DNA of 64,000 bases. It comes from DASQEH01 sp035633755 (lineage in GTDB: Bacteria; Actinomycetota; Actinomycetes; Propionibacteriales; Nocardioidaceae). The notes under the pieces were generated by a model. The model was not told the DNA's origin. It did no database searches and saw nothing but the letters and a program-made list of their open reading frames with translations. This document shows, in pieces, positions 58,549 through 64,000 of the stretch; the stretch's first letter is position 1; every line of letters begins with the position of its first letter. The position numbers and the translations under genes are program-made. The stretch covers positions 1 through 64,000 of the forward strand of contig DASQEH010000053.1 of the NCBI GenBank assembly GCA_035633755.1. The letters are read 5' to 3'.

Positions 58549-59184
58549 GTGACCAACGCAGCGGTGAGGGCGGCCGGTGACGAGGAGACGAAGCTGCCTG
58601 TCTCGACGGGATGGTGGTTCGGCTGGCTCGTCGTCGGGCTCGCGGCGCTGGCGGTAGCGGCCCTCCTCGCCGGAGACCCCGTTGGCGACCGTGACGCCAT
58701 CGCGATCATCCTGCTCGTGGCCTTGGTGACGTGGGTGACGCTGGTCCGCCCCCGCGTGGTGGCCCACGCCAATGGCGTCCTGTTGCGCAACATGCTGCAC
58801 GACATCTTCGTCCCCTGGTCCAAGATCGAGAGGGCCCGGGTGTTGCAGACCTTGCACGTCGTCACCGACGACGCCAGCTTCCAGGGCCTTGGCGTGAGTC
58901 GCTCCGCGCGGTCGATCGCGAAGCAGAACCACGGCCGGAGCTCGATGGTCTTCCCTGCCTCGGGCGCGGGCTTGTTCGGAGCCGAAGCAGGTCCACGCCA
59001 AAGGACGGGCTCGTCGGTGCGCCCCCCGACGGAGATCGCCTATCAGGACTACATCGAGACGGTGATCCGGGACCGGGCTCGCGATGCCCGACCGGACGAC
59101 CTGCGGCCGGTGACGGCGTGGGCCTGGGAGGCTGTGGCGGCCCTCGCGGCGGCGGCCGCTCTGCTGTTCGCGGTCCTGGCCTGA
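58549..59184 (+). CDS. PH-domain (bPH-type) membrane protein
   Basis: This 211-residue protein has two N-terminal membrane segments (GWWFGWLVVGLAALAVAALLAG, AIAIILLVALVTWVTLV). A domain with NGVLLRNMLHDIFVPWSKIERARVLQTLHVVTDDASF follows, like the low-molecular-weight PH domain proteins of actinobacteria, then a C-terminal membrane helix (EAVAALAAAAALLFAVLA). GTG 58549 is the likely start. The function is unknown. It stands alone between the minus-strand deoC and pmm operons. Confidence 0.75.
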   Translation: MTNAAVRAAGDEETKLPVSTGWWFGWLVVGLAALAVAALLAGDPVGDRDAIAIILLVALVTWVTLVRPRVVAHANGVLLRNMLHDIFVPWSKIERARVLQTLHVVTDDASFQGLGVSRSARSIAKQNHGRSSMVFPASGAGLFGAEAGPRQRTGSSVRPPTEIAYQDYIETVIRDRARDARPDDLRPVTAWAWEAVAALAAAAALLFAVLA

Positions 59185-59218
59185 GAGCTCGGGCACATCC
59201 GCCACCGGCCCGCGGCCG

Positions 59219-60871
59219 CTACAGGCCCGCAGCCGATGTCAGGCCGATCCGGATGGCTGCCAGCCGGGCGGCGGCAGCAGCGCGCGCGGCCGGCAGGTCA
59301 CCCGCCGCCGCAGCGGCGGGGATGACGACCTCCAGGTAGCACTTGAGCTTGGGTTCGGTGCCCGAGGGGCGTACCACCACCCGCCCACCGGACTCGAGGT
59401 GGTACCGGAGCGCATCCGTCCCGGGGAGCTCGGCAGTGCCATCTCGCATGTCCTCGATCGTCTCCACTGCGAGACCGCCCAGCTCGTGAGGCGGTGACTG
59501 CCGCAAGTGGGCCATGATCGCGTCGATGCGGGCCAGGTCGTCGACTCGCACCGAGAGCTGGTCCGTGGCATGCACGCCGTACTCGCGGGCGATGTCGTCG
59601 AGCCGCTCGAGCAGTGTGCTTCCCGACGCCTTCAGCTCGGCCGCGAGCTCGGCCACCCGCAGCAAGGCGGAGACGCCGTCCTTGTCGCGGACGAGGTCCG
59701 GCGCGACGCAGTAGCCCAAGGCCTCCTCGTAGCCGTAGCTGAGCCCCTCGACCCGGCCGATCCACTTGAATCCCGTAAGCGTCTCCTGGTAGCCCACGCC
59801 ATGCGCACGGGCCATCCGCCCGAGCAGTGAGGACGACACGACCGTGGTGGCGAAGACGCCGCGAGCGCCTCGCTGCAGCAGGTGCGAGGCCAGCAGCACG
59901 CCGAGCTCGTCACCGCGGAGGACCCGCCAGCCCTCACCGGTCGGGACCGCCACCGCGCACCGGTCGGCGTCCGGATCGTTGGCCACGACGAGGTCGGCGC
60001 CGCGCTGCTCGGCCAGGGCCAGCGCGAGGTCGAGCGCTCCCGGCTCCTCGGGGTTGGGGAAGGCCACCGTGGGGAACTCAGGGTCCGGCTCGGCCTGCTG
60101 CGGTACGACCGTCGGGGCGGCGAAGCCGGCACGTCGCAGCACCTCGCCGGCCGTTGCGGCGCCGACGCCGTGCAGGGGCGTGTAGACCATGGCGAGCTCT
60201 CGAGGCGAGTCCCGGAGTGGCAACGCAGCGACCGCGTCGAGGTAGGCGTCGACGAGCTCGTCGCCGAGGACCTCTTCGCCCTGGGCTTGCGGAACGGCGC
60301 GCACCGACGCGACTTCGGCGATCTCCCGCGATATCTGGACGTCGGCCGGCGGCACGATCTGCGTACCGTCACCCAGGTACACCTTGTAGCCGTTGTCGCG
60401 AGGCGGGTTGTGCGACGCGGTCACCATCACGCCGGCAACCGCTCCCAGGTGGCGGACCGCGAAGGCCAGCACCGGTGTCGGGAGAGGGCGCGGCAGCAGC
60501 TGGGCGTGCAGGCCGGCGCCGCGCATGACGTGAGCGGTGTCGCGGGCGAAGACGTCGGAGTTGTGGCGCGCGTCGTAGCCGATGACCACCGTCCCGGTCC
60601 CGGCCGTGGCGGTGAGGTAGGCGGCCAGCCCCGCGGCAGCACGAATGACGACGGCGCGGTTCATCCGGTTGGGACCCGCCGCCAGCGCGCCCCGAAGGCC
60701 CGCAGTGCCGAACTGCAAGGTGCCCGAGAAGCGGTCGAGGAGCTCTGCTGATGCTCCCTCGTCACGTTCGGCGTCGCGCAGCAGCTGGCTGAGCTCGCTG
60801 CGGGTGGCGTCGTCGGGATCGTCGTCGATCCAGGCCTCGACGTGCGAGCGAAGCTCGGGGGTGACGCTCAC
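59219..60871 (-). CDS. pmmB: phospho-sugar mutase (phosphomannomutase/phosphopentomutase type)
   Basis: This 550-residue alpha-D-phosphohexomutase has the phosphoserine loop VMVTASHNPPRDNG (Ser153), metal-binding NDPDADRCAVAV (Asp299, 301, 303), sugar-binding GFKWIGRVEGLSYGYEEALG and the C-terminal phosphate loop RPSGTEPKLKCYLEV. It corresponds to PmmB next to the PNP gene in M. tuberculosis. Interconversion of ribose- and deoxyribose-1- and 5-phosphates would link the phosphorylases to deoC, though that activity is inference. GTG 60871 overlaps the upstream gene by 4 nt. Confidence 0.9.
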   Translation of the reverse strand: MSVTPELRSHVEAWIDDDPDDATRSELSQLLRDAERDEGASAELLDRFSGTLQFGTAGLRGALAAGPNRMNRAVVIRAAAGLAAYLTATAGTGTVVIGYDARHNSDVFARDTAHVMRGAGLHAQLLPRPLPTPVLAFAVRHLGAVAGVMVTASHNPPRDNGYKVYLGDGTQIVPPADVQISREIAEVASVRAVPQAQGEEVLGDELVDAYLDAVAALPLRDSPRELAMVYTPLHGVGAATAGEVLRRAGFAAPTVVPQQAEPDPEFPTVAFPNPEEPGALDLALALAEQRGADLVVANDPDADRCAVAVPTGEGWRVLRGDELGVLLASHLLQRGARGVFATTVVSSSLLGRMARAHGVGYQETLTGFKWIGRVEGLSYGYEEALGYCVAPDLVRDKDGVSALLRVAELAAELKASGSTLLERLDDIAREYGVHATDQLSVRVDDLARIDAIMAHLRQSPPHELGGLAVETIEDMRDGTAELPGTDALRYHLESGGRVVVRPSGTEPKLKCYLEVVIPAAAAAGDLPAARAAAAARLAAIRIGLTSAAGL

Positions 60872-61659
60872 GGTCGCTCACCCTCGAACGGGCGACGGTC
60901 GAGCGCGGCGCTGGCGTACGGCCCACCGACGCGGGCGCCTTCCATGGCGTCGTCGGGTCCTGGCTCGGGGGGTTCGAGCTCGGCGGCGTCGTCGCGCGGC
61001 ACGTACCCGATCGCGCGGCCGGGCTCGAGGTCCCACCAGGCATCGCGGTTGGCCGAGATGCCGTAGATGGGGTAGTAGCCGTCGAGCTCGGCCGTCAAGG
61101 CGGCCGACACCATCCGGATACAGTCGCCGTGCGACAGCCAGGTGGCGAGGTTGCGCCGGCTTTGCGGCGCTTCGAGGAAGCTTCCTATCCGCATCGCGAC
61201 GCTGGAGATGCCGTACCGGTCGGCGTACAGGCTGAGCAGTGCCTCGGCCGCGACCTTGCCGACGCCGTAGAAGGTGTCGGGGCGCATTGCGACATCGACA
61301 CCAAGGCACTGCGTTCGCGGGTGCATGCCGACGGCGTGGTTACTGCTGGCGTAGACCATACGTCGCACATCGGACTGCACCATCGCGTCGAGCAGGGCTG
61401 CCGTGGTCTCGACGTGGCCGTGCAGGATCGTCGGCAGGTCGGACTCCGTTGCCACTCCGGCCAGGTGCACGACGGCGTCCATGCCGTCCACCGCACGGGC
61501 CGCGACGTCCGGATCCGCGCAGTCCCCCACCACCACGCCACCGGCGAAGGCGGTCTCCGGTTCGCGCAGGTCGAGAGCGCGCAGCTCATGGTCGGGCCGC
61601 AGGCCGTCAGCCAGGACGGATCCGATGCTCCCAGCCGCACCGGTGAGAAGGACCCTCAC
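60868..61659 (-). CDS. NAD-dependent epimerase/dehydratase, uronate dehydrogenase-like
   Basis: This 263-residue SDR is of extended type: LLTGAAGSIGSVLADGL (NAD loop), YASSNHAVGMHPRTQ, the catalytic Tyr131-x3-Lys135 (FYGVGKVAAEALLSLYADRYG), and RIGSFLEAPQSRRNLATWLSHGD with YGISANRDAWWDL. These last stretches are very like uronate dehydrogenases (Udh), which oxidise glucuronate or galacturonate to aldaric lactones. GTG 61659 overlaps the PNP stop and its own stop overlaps the mutase start, both by 4 nt. The link to nucleoside salvage is unclear. Confidence 0.82.
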   Translation of the reverse strand: MRVLLTGAAGSIGSVLADGLRPDHELRALDLREPETAFAGGVVVGDCADPDVAARAVDGMDAVVHLAGVATESDLPTILHGHVETTAALLDAMVQSDVRRMVYASSNHAVGMHPRTQCLGVDVAMRPDTFYGVGKVAAEALLSLYADRYGISSVAMRIGSFLEAPQSRRNLATWLSHGDCIRMVSAALTAELDGYYPIYGISANRDAWWDLEPGRAIGYVPRDDAAELEPPEPGPDDAMEGARVGGPYASAALDRRPFEGERP

Positions 61660-62465
61660 GACGCGACTCGTGGCAGCACGTCGGCCAGCAGCTGACCCAT
61701 CCGTCCGGCGGCGGCGTTGCCGGCGGCCAGTACCTCGGCATGGTCCAGCGGTTCTCCGGTGCTCCCGGCCGCGGCATTGGTGACCAGCGAGAGGCCGAGT
61801 ACCTCCATTCCAGCCTCGCGTGCCGCGATCGCTTCCAGGGCTGTCGACATGCCGACCAGGTCGCCACCCAGGGCGCGGACCATGGTGACCTCGGCCGGCG
61901 TCTCGTAGTGCGGACCGGGGAACTGCACGTAGACGCCCTCGTCCAGGCCGGCGTCGGCCTCTCGGCACAACGCGCGCAGCCGGGGTGAGTAGACATCGGT
62001 GAGGTCCACGAACCGTGGTCCGACGAGGGGCGAGCTCGCGGTCAGGTTGATGTGGTCGCTGATCAGGACCGGCGTACCCGGCGCCCATTCCGGCCGCAGG
62101 CTGCCACAGCCGTTGGTGAGGACAATGGCCCGACACCCGGCCGCGGCCGCGACGCGGGTCGCGTGCACGACCGCGGCCACCCCGCGTCCCTCGTAGAGGT
62201 GCGTGCGACCGAGGAACACCAGAGCCTTGACGCCGCCGGAGTCGAGGCAGCGGACGCGACCGGAGTGCCCTGCCACGGCGGGCGGTACGAACCCGGGCAG
62301 ATCGGCGGTCGTCAGCTCCGACACCGCCTCGCCGATGGCGTCGGCGGCCGGCAGCCATCCCGACCCGAGCACGACGGCGACGTCGTAGCTGGTCATACCC
62401 GTCTGCTGGTGAAGCACTTCTGCGGCCTGGTCGGCGAGGTCGTACGGCGTCGTCTCGGAATGCAC
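61656..62465 (-). CDS. punA: purine-nucleoside phosphorylase (trimeric type)
   Basis: PNP splits inosine and guanosine, and their deoxy forms, into base and (deoxy)ribose-1-phosphate. The 269-residue trimeric-type protein has VVLGSGWLP, AGHSGR and GRTHLYEGRG (phosphate binding), TNGCGSL, QFPGPHYETPAEV (Glu188 stacking and base contacts), DLVGMSTALEAIAAREAG and SLVTNAAAG (Asn230). Start is GTG 62465. It heads a PNP-epimerase-mutase operon with GTGA overlaps and is the counterpart of the M. tuberculosis deoD/PNP gene. Confidence 0.93.
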   Translation of the reverse strand: MHSETTPYDLADQAAEVLHQQTGMTSYDVAVVLGSGWLPAADAIGEAVSELTTADLPGFVPPAVAGHSGRVRCLDSGGVKALVFLGRTHLYEGRGVAAVVHATRVAAAAGCRAIVLTNGCGSLRPEWAPGTPVLISDHINLTASSPLVGPRFVDLTDVYSPRLRALCREADAGLDEGVYVQFPGPHYETPAEVTMVRALGGDLVGMSTALEAIAAREAGMEVLGLSLVTNAAAGSTGEPLDHAEVLAAGNAAAGRMGQLLADVLPRVAS

Positions 62466-62506
62466 GGCTCGACCGTACCGCCCGGAGAGCTCGTTCGGGC
62501 GGGAGG

Positions 62507-62950
62507 CTACTCGCTGACGCTGCGGCAGGGACGCGTCCGCAGGTCGTGGACGTAGTCGTCCGGCGCTCCGGCAGCGTGCGCCGCCTCGCTGAGGACGCTG
62601 AGGTAGCTGGCCGACGGCAGGCCGCCTTCGTAAGCCTCCAGCACGTACAACCAGACGAGCTCCTCGCCTTCGAGGGTCTGCGCGCGCAGCTTGACCTTGC
62701 GGAACAGCCCCATCTCCCAGCGGTCGAGCTCGGCCTGGTCCGCGGCCGCGATCTCGTACAGGCAGACGAACACCTGCGACTGCGGGTCCTCGACGATCGT
62801 CGCCATGGCGCCGTCCCAGCCGGCGTCCTCGCCGGCGAACGTCAACCGCCACCCCATCAGCCATCCGGTGCCACGGAAGGGGGAGTGCGGGCAGCGGAGA
62901 ACCATTCGAGCCGGATCGAGGTTCGAGCCGTACGCCGCATAGAGCACCAC
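62507..62950 (-). CDS. gamma-glutamylcyclotransferase-family protein
   Basis: The 147-residue protein begins VVLYAAYGSNLDPARMVLRCPHSPF, the YGSNL motif of the GGCT/AIG2 fold. It has a Glu-containing core (LYEIAAADQAELDRWE) and a C-terminal WLYVLEAYEGGLPSASYLSVLSEAA as in actinobacterial GGCT-like proteins. GTG 62950 or 62947 is the start, only 23 bp from the divergent lpdA. The true substrate is unknown; release of 5-oxoproline from gamma-glutamyl compounds is the family activity. Confidence 0.85.
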   Translation of the reverse strand: MVLYAAYGSNLDPARMVLRCPHSPFRGTGWLMGWRLTFAGEDAGWDGAMATIVEDPQSQVFVCLYEIAAADQAELDRWEMGLFRKVKLRAQTLEGEELVWLYVLEAYEGGLPSASYLSVLSEAAHAAGAPDDYVHDLRTRPCRSVSE

Positions 62951-62973
62951 GGGCTGCAGGCTATCGTGACGGC

Positions 62974-64000
62974 GTGACCCGAGTGGTGATCGTGGGTGGG
63001 GGGCCGGGCGGCTACGAAGCCGCCCTCGTCGGCGCACAGCTGGGTGCCGAGGTCGTCCTCGTCGACCGCGACGGACTGGGCGGGTCCGCGGTGCTGACCG
63101 ACTGCGTGCCCTCCAAGACGCTCATCGCCACCGCAGAGCTGATGACCTCGATCGAGGAGTCACGAGAGCTGGGCGTGCGATTCGGTCACGTCGCCGACGG
63201 CGACGAGGTGGCGTCCGTCGACCTCGCAAAGGTCAACGCCCGGGTGAAACGCCTTGCCGCCTCCCAGTCACATGACATCGCCGGCAAGCTCGCTGCGGAG
63301 TCTGTTCGCGTCATCCGTGGCACTGGTCGACTCGCCTCGGCCGAGACGGTGGTCGTGAGCACGGACGACGGCGAGGAGACCTTGTCTGCCGACGCGGTCC
63401 TGCTGGCCACCGGCGCGCAACCGCGGATACTCCCGAGCGCGCCGCCGGACGGCGAGCGCATCCTTACCTGGGAGCAGGTGTACGACGTCGACGAGCTGCC
63501 GCAACGGCTGATCGTCATCGGGTCCGGGGTCACCGGCGCCGAGTTCGCAAGCGCCTACAACGCGCTGGGGTGCGACGTGGTCCTGGTGAGCAGCCGCGAC
63601 CGGGTGCTGCCCGGTGAGGATCCCGAGGCGGCGGAGGTGCTCGAGGCGGTGCTCAAGCGGCGCGGGATGACGGTGCTGAGCAGGTCACGGGCCAAGGGCG
63701 TGACCCGGCAGGGCGACGGCGTGCTCGTGAGCCTCGACGACGGATCGACCGTCGAAGGCTCGCACTGCCTGGTGGCGGTCGGCTCGGTTCCCAACACGGC
63801 TGACCTCGGCCTGGCGGCCGCGGGCGTGGCCACGGACGACGCTGGCTTCATCCCCGTCGACCGCGTCTCCCGCACGTCGGCCCGGGGCGTCTACGCAGCC
63901 GGCGACTGCACCGGGGTCCTCATGCTGGCCTCGGTCGCAGCGATGCAGGGGCGGATCGCCATGTGGCACGCCCTCGGCGACGCGGTCAAGCCCCTGGACC
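62974..64000 (+). CDS. lpdA: NAD(P)H-quinone dehydrogenase LpdA-like flavoprotein, 3' end outside window
   Basis: From GTG 62974 the frame is open to the window end (342 codons). It shows an FAD-binding GGGPGGYEAALVG, then GLGGSAVLTDCVPSKTLIAT, the NAD loop VIGSGVTGAEFASAYNALG and VYAAGDCTGVLMLASVAAMQGRIAMWHALGD. Classical lipoamide dehydrogenases have two Cys (CxxxxC) here; only one Cys is present, as in M. tuberculosis LpdA (Rv3303c), a quinone reductase rather than a dihydrolipoamide dehydrogenase. The C-terminal dimerisation domain lies beyond the edge. It is divergent from the GGCT gene. Confidence 0.92.
   Translation, partial: MTRVVIVGGGPGGYEAALVGAQLGAEVVLVDRDGLGGSAVLTDCVPSKTLIATAELMTSIEESRELGVRFGHVADGDEVASVDLAKVNARVKRLAASQSHDIAGKLAAESVRVIRGTGRLASAETVVVSTDDGEETLSADAVLLATGAQPRILPSAPPDGERILTWEQVYDVDELPQRLIVIGSGVTGAEFASAYNALGCDVVLVSSRDRVLPGEDPEAAEVLEAVLKRRGMTVLSRSRAKGVTRQGDGVLVSLDDGSTVEGSHCLVAVGSVPNTADLGLAAAGVATDDAGFIPVDRVSRTSARGVYAAGDCTGVLMLASVAAMQGRIAMWHALGDAVKPLD

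Overview
This window is a gene-dense, high-GC bacterial chromosome segment. Gene content and order point to an actinobacterium, most likely in the Nocardioidaceae (Nocardioides, Marmoricola or Aeromicrobium type). The clues are a DUF222/HNH-type gene at the left edge, a DUF6350 gene upstream of purN-purH, a folD-DUF3017 junction, a cytosolic-type mdh next to icd, an LpdA quinone reductase without the redox disulfide, many GTG starts and 4-nt GTGA/ATGA overlaps. The taxonomic call is inference. No tRNA, rRNA, CRISPR array or insertion sequence was seen.

Layout. 1-12,960 is mainly housekeeping: the end of an HNH gene, an alpha/beta hydrolase, sucCD, a membrane-tethered sigma-like protein, DUF6350, AlkB, a TetR regulator, a stress-type PRC-barrel/DUF2382 protein with a candidate alternative-sigma promoter, then purN-purH. 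It ends in a 41-codon remnant of folD overlapping the DUF3017 gene. 13,047-30,291 is the standout: a one-carbon and betaine island placed between DUF3017 and mdh, genes I would expect to be close neighbours. It holds a MetF-like reductase; a minus-strand operon for an IclR regulator, a corrinoid protein, a pterin methyltransferase, an ASKHA/[2Fe-2S] reductive activator and DUF1638; a divergent non-pyrrolysine MttB-superfamily methyltransferase; PurU; a second IclR regulator; and a coupled betaine aldehyde dehydrogenase-choline dehydrogenase-ABC transporter operon. Read together this is a route from choline to glycine betaine, corrinoid demethylation to methyl-THF, oxidation through MetF and FolD activities, and release of formate by PurU. 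Similar systems are known mainly from anaerobes and methanogens, whereas the neighbouring choline pathway and central metabolism look aerobic.

30,384-44,092 carries a DUF6625 glycosyltransferase-like gene, mdh, icd, two tandem-GNAT paralogues, a CNNM/CorC-like membrane protein, trpS, a 2H phosphoesterase, a YihY-family protein, a threonine-dehydratase-like enzyme, a methylmalonyl-CoA-mutase-type large subunit and an M20 amidohydrolase. 44,244-62,465 is a nucleoside uptake and salvage region: a BMP lipoprotein, ABC ATPase and two permeases, cdd, deoA, add, deoC, two aldehyde dehydrogenases (one lacking the catalytic half), a phosphohexomutase/phosphopentomutase-type enzyme and a trimeric-type purine nucleoside phosphorylase. 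With lpdA at the right edge it resembles the Mycobacterium tuberculosis lpdA-pmmB-deoD-add-deoA-cdd neighbourhood. An orphan secreted protein with an aerolysin-like strand pattern, a MaoC/FabG pair and a uronate-dehydrogenase-like gene sit within it.
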